NCBI RefSeq assembly: GCF_007751715.1
Contig: NZ_CP036292.1
Span: 5,711,339-5,775,338, forward strand
Direction: 5' to 3'
Length of the DNA: 64,000 nucleotides
Origin: Rosistilla oblonga
GTDB lineage: Bacteria > Planctomycetota > Planctomycetia > Pirellulales > Pirellulaceae
In this document: piece by piece, positions 1 through 8,410 of the stretch
How positions within the stretch are numbered: position 1 is the stretch's first letter
Layout: each line of letters starts with the position of its first letter
Made by a program: the position numbers and the translations under genes
Notes under the pieces: generated by a model
Told to the model about the DNA's origin: nothing
The model's database searches: none
Seen by the model: the letters and a program-made list of their open reading frames with translations, nothing else

Positions 1-3000
1 GTGGCTGAGGAAAGTGTCGGAAAAAATGTTGCCAAAATATCGTAAAGATCTGCGGCAGGAACTTGATCTTGAATGAAGCTGAGGATATCCCAGTCCAGGT
101 AATATGCATCCACATACCAAGGCGCATTATTATAATTGTATAGCGCACCAGGATAAATTTCTTGGTCGGTATGTGCGCCGGCGACAGGATCCCAGACTAG
201 TAGTGTTTCACGGCGCAAACCGGCAGAATTAAAAGTATAGGCGTTTTGACCCGCGACGACTGCGCCTGCGGATGCCAAACCACCGCCAAGAGAGTGGCCC
301 GTGAGATACATACCATGCTCGAAAACGGTTTGTGTAAAGTTCATTTCAAATGCAATCTCCATTGCCGCATCGTATTGAAGAGATGGAACGGTCAGGTTTT
401 GCCTTAAATTGTCAATCCAATCTTCACTATCGTTGGTTCCTGCAAAGGCCAAAACATATTGCCCTGTCACGTGATCACGGTAGATGGCGGTCTCTAATCC
501 TGGCACGGACGTTGTCCCTCCGATCAGGTCTAGGATATCGCTGCCTTCGCCAAACAATGCGTCCAACTCATCTGACGGCAACCGCTTCAAGGCGTATTGC
601 GGCAGATCTGCTTGATCATAGACACCTTCAGAAGCCATCGCACTGCGCAGAACGACTTTTTGATTTAGATGGGGGTAAAATGTGTCTTCGTTGACGATCA
701 TGTATTTTACTTCGTCGAATGCAAGATCACCATTTCCTGGGTCGACCAGTGTAGCTCGAATCCGATCGTCCGGCTTTCCATTGTCAATGACGTGTTGCTT
801 TGTATCGTGATTGGGGAACGTCGAGATTGCGTCAATGTAAATCGTAATTGCGCCATTGCCGGAATTGTAGTTTAGGTCCGATAACGAGTAGACGCTTCCG
901 GGTATTAAACGATTTCCACCGTCGGGAACATCATCGTCCACGCGAGCCGGATCTGCCGCGTAAGTATTCCACATGTGAAGCACTCCCGATTGTCCAGCAC
1001 CAGGGAAATTCAGGCGAACTTGAACGTCCTCAATTAATGGATTCAGGCCGGGAGTTAAGCGAAGCCGCAGCGGCGTGTAATGGGTCGCGGTGGGGAAGAC
1101 GAACTTGCCTAGTCCGTAGTCATTGTCCTCCAAGTACTCTTCCCAGTCAGAATTGTCGGGGTAATTGGTCCCGTTGTTATTGTCGCTGTCGATATCCAGG
1201 TCGGGATCCCAAACGGTGACATCCAAATGGCCCAGTGGAATTTGCCAGTACGTTGCGCTCATGTCCGTTCCTTGCCACAGCAACGTGATTTGCGTGGTGC
1301 CCTGTTCAAGCCCTTCGATCCAAAAAGATTCCGTCCCCGCAAACCATGTCCCAGTCCCGTATGGAACTTCTGAGACCTTCGCTTGACTTCGCCAAATGCG
1401 AATACGTGAGAAGTCGAAATCTAAGTAGAATTCGCCGTAAGAATGATCAAATCCGGCTGGAAGAATTTCGTTCATGTCGAACTGAACCAAATCGGGATCG
1501 ACGAATCCGGTTTCGTCGAGGTCGGTTACATCATTGTCGTTATCGTCGTTGTCGTTGACAGGAACATCCGCCTCACCGATCAGATACTGCGACGAGCCGG
1601 TATCATCGTCGGACAACGTGATTTGAACTGGGTACAATTGTGGTATTGGAAGTGATGTTGGTAAATCGAATTCTCGCGTAATTTCGAACTCACCGTCTGC
1701 GTTTGGTTGTGTTGAAGGAGTGGTGACACCATCTCCCCAATGCACGCTGAGCACCACATCATCCAACGGGCTAGGCTCACTGATACTGGACAGCCTTACC
1801 GATGCAACCAAGTCATCAGCATCAGTAAACCCGAAGGTGAAATTCGGTCTTGATTCGATCGTCGGTGCTACGTTTTCGACCTGCACCTCTTCAGTGACGA
1901 CATTGCCGAACTCCAATTCAATCTTGAGAGCGTCGTTGGGGGTGGCATTTCCCGGCGACGGACCGTCATCCATGACTCTCCCTAAATTGACGTATCGCCA
2001 TTCACTTCCATCGGTAATTTTCTGTATTATTGTTTCCTCTGCTCCCGGATCGAAAATGCCATCGAAATTTCGATCAATCCGTGCAATCAAATTCGGTGGC
2101 GCGACAAAGTTTCCTGACGAATCTCGTGGTCCGGAAATCTCCAAATATGCATATAAATCTGTATTCTCATTGATCTCATCTGCTTCATTCATGTAAGTGT
2201 CGTAAATCCAATGTTCGTCGATTTCATAAGTTGTTGGCGAAGTGCCACTACTGCCACCCGACAAGCCGCTACTGCCGTCTGTGAAACCTCCGCTGCTGCC
2301 GCCCGACGATCCGCCACTGCTGTCGCCGGTTGATCCTCCACTGCTTCCACCCGACGAGCCTCCACTGCTGCCGCCCGATGATCCACCACTGCTGCCGCCC
2401 GATGATCCACCGCTGCTGCCGCCCGATGATCCACCACTGCTACCGCCCGATGATCCACCACTGCTACCGCCCGACGAGCCTCCGCTGCTGCCGCCCGATG
2501 ATCCACCGCTGCTGCCGCCCGATGATCCACCACTGCTACCGCCCGATGATCCACCACTGCTGCCACCCGACGAGCCGCCACTGCTGCCGCCCGATGAACC
2601 TCCGCTACTGCCGCCGGATGAACCTCCACTGCTGCCGCTTGATGATCCACCGCTGCTGCCACCCGATGAACCCTCGCTACTCCCCCCCGATGAACCGCCC
2701 GTTGAGTCCTCTTCGCTGCACGCTTCTTCCGCTTGCCAGTAGAGCCGCTCGGATTCGTTCCAGGCTGCGTCTAGTTCCTCTTCAGACGCCGGTGGTGTTT
2801 GGCTTTGAAGTGCTTGGAGGTACAAGTTCCAGGACTCCAAGGCGCTTTGGGCCGCCAGACAAGCTGCTTCCTCGGGGGTCGATGCGGATTGCGACGCCAA
2901 CGCGGGGCCACCGGCCAACGCGACGATCGCTTCGCCGGATTGGAAATGAGGCACATCGGCCGACTCGAAAGAGACAGCCGAGTCGACATCGCTGCCGCTG

Positions 3001-3434
3001 GACGATGACGCCACGTCAACGGCTGGCATCACCGCCCCCATAACACCACGTTGCCCCAGCGCCGCAACGATCAGATCGGCGTCTGCAACCGTAAGCCAGG
3101 CATCCTCGTTGGCGTCCAACGCGGCCATCACTTGGTCTGCTGGCGAGACAGGCTGGTCACCTTGCCGTGCCAGGGCGTTGAGCACGATTAACGCATCGAC
3201 CGGTGTAACCTGACGATCCCGATTCATGTCGAGGCGATCGAACGATTGCTGGGGTAGTTGCGTCGATTCAGCGTGACGTGGGGCTGAGTCAAGCGTGTCC
3301 TCAGTGATACTTGAAGTGACCGCAGCCTCGCTGGCACGCACTGGCCCGGCGAGCTCCGTTTCGGTTTCCACAGGCTGCGTGTCGTTGGTGGCATGCGTGT
3401 CGATCATTCCCGGCAGGGCATCAACGGCAAGCAT
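1..3434 (-). CDS. Giant secreted dockerin / Gly-Ser linker / lipase-like protein, 3' end outside window
   Basis: The minus frame is open from the ATG at 3434 to the left edge (over 1140 codons). In order it reads: two dockerin type I repeats (about residues 65-125; DMNRDRQVTPVDALIVLNAL and DANEDAWLTVADADLIVAAL, with EF-like Asp/Asn ligands), a helical stretch, a Gly/Ser linker of repeated GGSSGGSS (about 244-385), a PKD-like beta domain (VHWGDG, then VQITLSDDD), and a C-terminal class-3 lipase-like domain with FAGTNDSEDW and the nucleophile elbow GHSLGGGLAS near residue 1046. Cell-surface or secreted esterase/lipase activity is inferred. The reading frame continues upstream of the ATG through an LEPR-XLL-like motif (RRLRFETLQSRK), which suggests that the true start lies upstream and is out of frame because of a G8 tract (see the repeat at 3486-3501). 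The 3' end is not seen. Confidence 0.8.
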   Translation of the reverse strand, partial: MLAVDALPGMIDTHATNDTQPVETETELAGPVRASEAAVTSSITEDTLDSAPRHAESTQLPQQSFDRLDMNRDRQVTPVDALIVLNALARQGDQPVSPADQVMAALDANEDAWLTVADADLIVAALGQRGVMGAVMPAVDVASSSSGSDVDSAVSFESADVPHFQSGEAIVALAGGPALASQSASTPEEAACLAAQSALESWNLYLQALQSQTPPASEEELDAAWNESERLYWQAEEACSEEDSTGGSSGGSSEGSSGGSSGGSSSGSSGGSSGGSSGGSSGGSSGGSSGGSSGGSSGGSSGGSSGGSSGGSSGGSSGGSSGGSSGGSSGGSSGGSSGGSSGGSSGGSSGGSSGGSSGGSSGGSSGGSTGDSSGGSSGGSSGGFTDGSSGLSGGSSGTSPTTYEIDEHWIYDTYMNEADEINENTDLYAYLEISGPRDSSGNFVAPPNLIARIDRNFDGIFDPGAEETIIQKITDGSEWRYVNLGRVMDDGPSPGNATPNDALKIELEFGNVVTEEVQVENVAPTIESRPNFTFGFTDADDLVASVRLSSISEPSPLDDVVLSVHWGDGVTTPSTQPNADGEFEITREFDLPTSLPIPQLYPVQITLSDDDTGSSQYLIGEADVPVNDNDDNDNDVTDLDETGFVDPDLVQFDMNEILPAGFDHSYGEFYLDFDFSRIRIWRSQAKVSEVPYGTGTWFAGTESFWIEGLEQGTTQITLLWQGTDMSATYWQIPLGHLDVTVWDPDLDIDSDNNNGTNYPDNSDWEEYLEDNDYGLGKFVFPTATHYTPLRLRLTPGLNPLIEDVQVRLNFPGAGQSGVLHMWNTYAADPARVDDDVPDGGNRLIPGSVYSLSDLNYNSGNGAITIYIDAISTFPNHDTKQHVIDNGKPDDRIRATLVDPGNGDLAFDEVKYMIVNEDTFYPHLNQKVVLRSAMASEGVYDQADLPQYALKRLPSDELDALFGEGSDILDLIGGTTSVPGLETAIYRDHVTGQYVLAFAGTNDSEDWIDNLRQNLTVPSLQYDAAMEIAFEMNFTQTVFEHGMYLTGHSLGGGLASAGAVVAGQNAYTFNSAGLRRETLLVWDPVAGAHTDQEIYPGALYNYNNAPWYVDAYYLDWDILSFIQDQVPAADLYDILATFFPTLSSA
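2280..2703 (-). repeat. 24-bp tandem repeat encoding the GGSSGGSS linker
   Basis: About 17-18 tandem copies of a 24-bp unit; each codes on the minus strand for two GGSS blocks inside the dockerin/lipase protein. Copies differ mainly at third positions (GAT/GAC, CCA/CCG) and by Asp/Glu-type anticodon swaps on the plus strand. Any whole-unit gain or loss keeps the reading frame, so linker length can vary without breaking the protein. Confidence 0.9.
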
Positions 3435-3485
3435 CTTGCGCGACTGCAGCGTCTCGAACCGCAAACGACGCGGGCGTGGCGAGCT

Positions 3486-3501
3486 GGGGGGGGACGGGGG
3501 G
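3486..3501 (-). repeat. G8/G6 homopolymer tracts at the start of the dockerin/lipase gene
   Basis: The plus strand has eight G (3486-3493), AC, then six G (3496-3501), equal to C tracts in the minus-strand gene. From an ATG at 3540 the minus frame reads MNTWKRISLSLRKPPVPP and then leaves the gene frame. Removing one base from the eight-base tract joins it to SSPRPRRLRFETLQSRKMLAVD and on into the dockerin region. This looks like an ON/OFF frame switch or a sequencing error; the sequence alone cannot separate them. Confidence 0.6.
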
Positions 3502-3784
3502 TTTGCGCAGCGAGAGCGAGATCCGTTTCCATGTGTTCATCCCGCCTTCTGACATACCCAGGACCCTACATGTGTGTGATCAAGTGAACAGGTGTTATCC
3601 TATGGGTCTGCAGTTTAACTGTCAAAACAATTTTGAAAATTCTTCGTGTTATTCCGACGCAGCGATCGCAAACCCGTATTACCCCGGATTCGGTATGTGT
3701 TGATAGGGATGTTGTTTGTCTTGCCCATCCGATCAAAATGTGGCTTTTGAATCGCCTCAAACATATTTGAATAGCGGAGCGTTC

Positions 3785-6268
3785 ATGTCGCGCACGATTC
3801 GTTGCATTCACCACCTTGCCCGATCGGGCGGCACCGTAATCAGTCGCTGCTTGGCAGCGATGCCGGGTGTCTGCCTGTTAAGCGAAATCAATCCACGATC
3901 GGTTAACCATTTCAACCCGATGCGCCAGGCTGCCCAATGGCATGGGTTAATCTCAATGGAAGAGGCTGAGGGGTTCGCGATCGAATCGGATGAGCAGTTC
4001 TGCGATGCGATCGAATTGCTGTTGCAACGATGCGACGCGCTGGGCAAGACGTTGGTGATCCGCGACTGGAGCCACGCCGATTTCCACGGCTTTCCATATT
4101 TCTCCGATTGCACTTACCAGTTGCGATTGCGTGAGGTGTTGCTGCAACGGTTTGATGTGCGCTCCGTCGCCACGGTACGGCATCCGTTGAATCATTATCT
4201 GAGCATGAAACAGCTGACCGTTCTGAAGAAGCGGTGGGACGACTGTCAAGTGCTAACGGGCATGCATCACTTTGCCGAAGAAATTCAATCGATGCCCTGG
4301 TTTCGCCATGAAGACTTTGCGTGTGATTCCGACGGCATCTTGCAACAAATCACGGTAGAGCTTGGAATTCCGTTCGCCCCAAGCTACCGAGACCTCTGGT
4401 GGAAGGGCAGCAAGATCACGGGGGATGGAACGCGGCAAAATGGACAGATCAGGGCGCCGATACGACGCAGCGTTCCGACTGAATTGTGGCCCGTGTTGTC
4501 CAACAGCACCCAGTTCCGGCAGACACTCGATCTGCTGGGCTACCGAATGCCACTGCCGCTAAAATCGCTCGGCTGGCGGGATGCGGAAGCTGACGATTCA
4601 GAATCTAGGAACCTGACCGAACGTGGCAATGAGTGTCTCAATGCCGGAGATTTCCGTACGGCGATTGCGTTGTACGAACGGCAATTGCGCAGGGATCCGA
4701 TCGACGATGCAACGGCGAACAACTTGGGATTTTGCCTGATGCAAATCGGAGAGCACGAGGAAGCGGCGAGTCATTTTGAGGCGATCCTGAAGCGAAGTCC
4801 TGATAGCCCTCACCCTCTGCGAAACCTTGCCGCATGCCTGGAATCGCTCGATCGCCGGTTTGAAGCGATTCCTTTTTTACGGCGGCTGATTTCCATAAGT
4901 CCCGAGGAGCATTGGCAACGATTTCAGTTGGCGAAACATTTGCACGGCATCGGCGCGCTCGACGAGTCGCTGTCGCATCTGCGACTATTGTTTCGAGCGG
5001 GCTATCGGGCCGATGCTGTCGCGTCCGATTATCTCATGTTCCTCAACTACAGCGACTGTCAATCGGCGGAGCAAATTGCCAAGGAGCATTTCCGTGTTGG
5101 AATGCAGTTTGCCAGGCAGCCACAAGCGGCGAAGCCACGCGTCTTGCAAGCAAGGGATCGGCTGCGGATAGGATATCTCTGTAAGGACTTTTACACTCAC
5201 CCAGTGGGCAAGCTGATCACGCCGATCCTCGAAGCACATGATCGACAGCAGGTTGAAATTTTTGCGTATCACGATGGAGAAAAACGGGACGCGTTGACGA
5301 AGCGAACCGAAGCGGCAGTCGAGACGTTTCGAGCGACGTGGGGTACCAACGACCGTGATCTCGAAGCAAGGTTGAGGGCCGATCAGCTCGACGTGCTGGT
5401 CGATTTGGCAGGGTTCTCAGGTGGTGGGAATCGGTTGCGATTGTTTGCCAGTCGCTGTGCGCCGCTACAGGTCGCTTTTCTGGGCTACCCGGCAACCGCA
5501 GCGGTCCCGGCAATCGACTTTCGAATCACCGACCATTACGCTGACCCACCGGGGCAAGCCGATGGTTACTACAGTGAACGCCCCTTGTACCTTGCGTGTG
5601 GATTTTTAGCATACCAGGCGCCGGATTGGATTCGGCAGATCCATGAAGAGCCTCGCAGCCGCGAGCGGTTACGCATCGGTTGTTTCAACAATGTGGCGAA
5701 GATTTCGCGTTCGGCAATGGCCTGTTGGGCTGAGATCTTGAAGCGTACGCCTGAAATTGATTTGACCTTGAAGTACGGTGATCGATACCAAGTCACGTTG
5801 GTTGCCGATCGGTTTCGAGAGATCTTCGCAGCCAACGGAGTCTGTCCAAGCCGGTTGGATTTCCGTCCGATGACGACGACCTATCACGATCACTTTCGCC
5901 AACTCGCGGAGGTCGATTTAGCTCTCGATTCGTTTCCGTACCAAGGGACAATGACCACGCTGGAGACGTTGTCGGTCGGCACACCGATCGTCTCATTGGC
6001 GGGGAAGTATTATGCCCACCGGGCGACCTCTGCGATGATAATTTGGCTGGGGATGGAGGAGTTGGTAGCGAGCGACGAAGACGAATATGTTGAAATTGCA
6101 TGCCAGTTGTTGCGCAGTCCCGATCTGTTACGCGGGTTACGAGGGGAACTGCTGGAGCGATTTTTCAATAGTCCGCTGACAGATGTTCCGGGGTTTACGC
6201 AGGCGTTGGAAACCGAACTGTTGGCACAGTACCAAGCGTTTGCACCGGGGAGTATTCGCAATGGATGA
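3785..6268 (+). CDS. Sulfotransferase-like / TPR / O-GlcNAc transferase-like (SPINDLY, GT41) fusion
   Basis: A three-part protein of 827 residues. Residues 1-270 resemble a sulfotransferase (N-terminal HHLARSGGTVISRCLA as a phosphosulfate-binding loop, then VATVRHPLNHYLSM). Residues about 272-440 are TPR-like helices (NLGFCLMQIGEHEEAASHFEAIL). Residues about 455-820 match the catalytic region of OGT/SPINDLY (RLRIGYLCKDFYTHPVGK, VDLAGFSGG, FLGYPAT, FNNVAKIS, DLALDSFPYQGTMTTLETLS, GTPIVSL). Expected activity is transfer of a sugar from a nucleotide donor to Ser/Thr, with a possible sulfation step. The ATG at 3785 is chosen because GGAG lies five bases upstream (3776-3779); a TTG at 3716 would add 23 residues. 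The last bases overlap the next gene. Confidence 0.8.
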   Translation: MSRTIRCIHHLARSGGTVISRCLAAMPGVCLLSEINPRSVNHFNPMRQAAQWHGLISMEEAEGFAIESDEQFCDAIELLLQRCDALGKTLVIRDWSHADFHGFPYFSDCTYQLRLREVLLQRFDVRSVATVRHPLNHYLSMKQLTVLKKRWDDCQVLTGMHHFAEEIQSMPWFRHEDFACDSDGILQQITVELGIPFAPSYRDLWWKGSKITGDGTRQNGQIRAPIRRSVPTELWPVLSNSTQFRQTLDLLGYRMPLPLKSLGWRDAEADDSESRNLTERGNECLNAGDFRTAIALYERQLRRDPIDDATANNLGFCLMQIGEHEEAASHFEAILKRSPDSPHPLRNLAACLESLDRRFEAIPFLRRLISISPEEHWQRFQLAKHLHGIGALDESLSHLRLLFRAGYRADAVASDYLMFLNYSDCQSAEQIAKEHFRVGMQFARQPQAAKPRVLQARDRLRIGYLCKDFYTHPVGKLITPILEAHDRQQVEIFAYHDGEKRDALTKRTEAAVETFRATWGTNDRDLEARLRADQLDVLVDLAGFSGGGNRLRLFASRCAPLQVAFLGYPATAAVPAIDFRITDHYADPPGQADGYYSERPLYLACGFLAYQAPDWIRQIHEEPRSRERLRIGCFNNVAKISRSAMACWAEILKRTPEIDLTLKYGDRYQVTLVADRFREIFAANGVCPSRLDFRPMTTTYHDHFRQLAEVDLALDSFPYQGTMTTLETLSVGTPIVSLAGKYYAHRATSAMIIWLGMEELVASDEDEYVEIACQLLRSPDLLRGLRGELLERFFNSPLTDVPGFTQALETELLAQYQAFAPGSIRNG

Positions 6269-6956
6269 CCGATCGGGGATCATGCTCGTAGCAACCGGAG
6301 AAAGGTATCAATTGGAAGCGGCGCAGTGTGCGCAATCGTTTCGAAACCAGATGCCGTCGATTCCAATCTGTCTGTTCACGCGGGGCGTAGTGCCGAACGC
6401 AAATCCGTTCGACCAAATCCTACAACTCCCCGATGGCATTGATTCCTTTAGCGACAAGATCCTTGCGATGCAGGCGTGGCCGTTTGAAAGAATTTTATTT
6501 GTCGATACCGACACGTATTGTATCGAACCGGTGGCTGATCTGTTTTCGATGCTCGACCGCTGGGATTTAGCTGCGGCACATGCTCCGGTACGGCAATTCC
6601 AGCACGATCCGCCCGACGTTCCAGCCTACTTTCCCGAATGCAACACCGGCGTGATCGCAATCCGGCGCAATGAAAAGACGACAGCGTTTGTCGACAATTG
6701 GCTCGTATTGCACGCAGCCAATTGCGCGCGGATCGGACCGCGAGCAGCGGACCAGCCGAGTTTTCGTCAAGCGCTGTGGGAAAGTGATTTGCGTTTATTG
6801 ACGCTCACGCCCGAATACAATCTGCGCACTTGCATGCACTACTTCATCGGCGGCAACGCGAGCGTGAAGATTGTGCACGATCGCGGCCGAGGACGGCAAA
6901 GGTTGCTGGAGCTTATTAAGAAACAACCGGTCAACAAGTTCCCGCGTGTTCGTTGA
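6261..6956 (+). CDS. Small GT-A glycosyltransferase (glycogenin-like fold)
   Basis: A protein of 231 residues. It has the nucleotide-sugar pattern of GT-A enzymes: ILFVDTDTYCIEPVADLF with a DxD metal-binding motif (DTD), followed by PECNTGVIAIRRNEKT and DQPSFRQALW, as in GT8-type transferases. The donor and acceptor are unknown. The ATG at 6261 overlaps the stop codon of the sulfotransferase/OGT gene by eight bases, so translation is probably coupled and the two enzymes may act on the same surface glycan or glycoprotein. An upstream in-frame start at 6183 would run deep inside the previous gene and is less likely. Confidence 0.75.
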   Translation: MDDRSGIMLVATGERYQLEAAQCAQSFRNQMPSIPICLFTRGVVPNANPFDQILQLPDGIDSFSDKILAMQAWPFERILFVDTDTYCIEPVADLFSMLDRWDLAAAHAPVRQFQHDPPDVPAYFPECNTGVIAIRRNEKTTAFVDNWLVLHAANCARIGPRAADQPSFRQALWESDLRLLTLTPEYNLRTCMHYFIGGNASVKIVHDRGRGRQRLLELIKKQPVNKFPRVR

Positions 6957-6991
6957 GGTGATGTTGCCGGAGGCGCAGAGCAATCGCATGT

Positions 6992-7102
6992 CTACCCCCG
7001 ATTAAAACCTGCATAAATATTGTCGAGCACGGTCTCATCCCACTCGGCCCGAAGTCGTTCCACCGCGAATTGAGCCGCGATATCGGGGACAGCGGAACCC
7101 AT
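6992..7102 (-). CDS. Possible 36-residue ORF in the 3' exon of the group II intron
   Basis: An ATG at 7102 opens a minus frame of 36 codons ending in TAG (6992-6994). The peptide, MGSAVPDIAAQFAVERLRAE at its start, has ordinary protein composition and a GAGAGA stretch upstream, but an in-frame TGA lies six codons before the ATG. It may be the tail of a gene disrupted by the intron, or a short ORF with no function. I do not recognise it. Confidence 0.25.
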   Translation of the reverse strand: MGSAVPDIAAQFAVERLRAEWDETVLDNIYAGFNRG

Positions 7103-7161
7103 TTCGTTTTCTCTCTCTCAGTCGAGTAGAGGAGGACGGCTTTCGCGGCCCTCCCCCCTCA

Positions 7162-7196
<35 letters not shown>

Positions 7197-7230
7197 ACCG
7201 AAGGCATTTCATCGGGCGGCACTCGCAGGG

Positions 7231-7490
7231 TTAGCGAATTCCACATAGCTTCTCTAAACCCAGGTTGTAGTAGAGATGCTCGTAGAGGCTCATACCTTTG
7301 CCCGGACGACAGCCTCGTTGACTTCGACGACGCAGGTGAATGTCCATACGCCGAAACGTCTGGTAGTTCACCGACGCAAACGCCCGGCGGGGATGGCCGT
7401 AGCCAAAGTACCCGCTCCAGCCTCGCAACAAGCGATTCACTTCGTTGACAATCAGCGGTGCCGGCTTGAAACACATCCGTGGCGAGGTTA
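7231..7490 (-). pseudogene. ltrA: Group II intron maturase, 3' fragment (maturase X / C-terminal domain)
   Basis: C-terminal part of the intron-encoded protein, cut off from the reverse transcriptase by the IS. It reads LTSPRMCFKPAPLIVNEVNR, then LLRGWSGYFGYGHPRRAF, the group II intron maturase-specific pattern (N-x-x-LRGW-x-x-YF), and ends at TAA (7231-7233). It lacks its own start; an ORF beginning inside the IS at 7566 reads into it by chance. Joined to the 5' fragment after removing the IS and one TA, it stays in frame and gives a protein of 466 residues. Confidence 0.85.
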
Positions 7491-8410
7491 GGCACTGTTT
7501 ATTAAAGCAGTTTGAGCACTCGCCGCATGGCGGCGAGTTGAACGAAAGCAAGGTACGAACAGGCAAGTTTATCGTATCGCGTCGCCACTCGGCGAGATTC
7601 TTTTAGCCAGCCGATCAGTCGTTCGATGATATTGCGGCGGCGGTAAGCTTCGCGATCAAAATTCGCATCCCGTGATTCGTTAGCCTTCGATCCGATGACC
7701 GGTTTGATCTGGCGGTCGCGGATGAACTGGCGAATCGCGTTACTGCTGTATCCCTTGTCTCCTGCGATCACTTCAGGACGACTGTCGTAGCGATGAAGAC
7801 TTAGTTCACAGCTTGCGATGAGATTCTCAAGTTCCGTCGACTCGTGGCGTTGACCGCCAGTCGCCGTGATTCCGAGCAACGTTCCCTCGCCATCGCATAG
7901 CACATGAATTTTCGTCGAGTATCCGCCTCGAGAACGTCCCAGAGCCACTAATTCATCGTTCTTTTCGCTCTGCGGAATCATACCCGAAGCGCTGCGGTGA
8001 GCCCGAATGACGCTACCGTCAACGCACCAAAGCGACCGGTCAATCTTCTCCAGTGCGTCCAGTCGCTTCAGTAGTGTTTGATAAATTCTGGCCCAGAGCC
8101 CTTCCTTGGTCCATCGTCGAAATCTGGCGTAGACCGTTTGCCATTTCCCCAGTTGCTCAGGTAGATCTCGCCAGGGGCTTCCAGTCTTCGTGATCCAGAG
8201 TATCCCATCTATTACCGTGCGATGGTTGCTCCACCGTCGTCCCGGCTTACCGGGGCGCTGCTTGGGCAGCAGATGACGGATTGCATTGAACTCCCGATCT
8301 GTGAGACGATGGCGTGGCATTTGGCTTCCTCCTTGGAGCACTTTGGTAGGTACTCCGGGAGGTTGCCGAATGCGTTTCTGTTTGACCAGATCAGTTTGTT
8401 AAACAGTGCC
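7491..8410 (-). mobile_element. IS5-family insertion sequence, 920 bp, inside the intron maturase gene
   Basis: The ends are inverted repeats starting GGCACTGTTTA at 7491 (plus) and, read on the minus strand, GGCACTGTTTA at 8410. TA precedes the left end (7489-7490) and follows the right end (8411-8412), fitting a two-base target duplication as in TA-targeting IS5-family groups. One transposase gene fills most of it. Deleting the IS plus one TA restores an intact maturase frame, so the insertion is clean and probably recent. Confidence 0.9.
7502..8320 (-). CDS. IS5-family transposase
   Basis: 272 residues. An N-terminal DUF4096-like region (RHRLTDREFNAIRHLLPKQ, SPWRDLPEQLGKWQTVYARF) precedes a DDE catalytic core: first Asp in WCVDGSVIRAHR, second in VIAGDKGYSS, and Glu in NIIERLIGWLKESRR. 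It cuts and joins the ends of the surrounding element. The ATG at 8320 is preferred because AAGGAGG sits seven bases upstream; a start at 8341 would add seven residues. The gene is a single uninterrupted frame, so the element may still be active. Confidence 0.9.
   Translation of the reverse strand: MPRHRLTDREFNAIRHLLPKQRPGKPGRRWSNHRTVIDGILWITKTGSPWRDLPEQLGKWQTVYARFRRWTKEGLWARIYQTLLKRLDALEKIDRSLWCVDGSVIRAHRSASGMIPQSEKNDELVALGRSRGGYSTKIHVLCDGEGTLLGITATGGQRHESTELENLIASCELSLHRYDSRPEVIAGDKGYSSNAIRQFIRDRQIKPVIGSKANESRDANFDREAYRRRNIIERLIGWLKESRRVATRYDKLACSYLAFVQLAAMRRVLKLL

Noticed and set aside
2242-2742. Pro/Leu-rich plus-strand frame (LLPPDDPP repeats)
   Set aside because: It is the complement of the GGSS linker; the minus frame continues into recognisable dockerin and lipase motifs, the plus frame does not.
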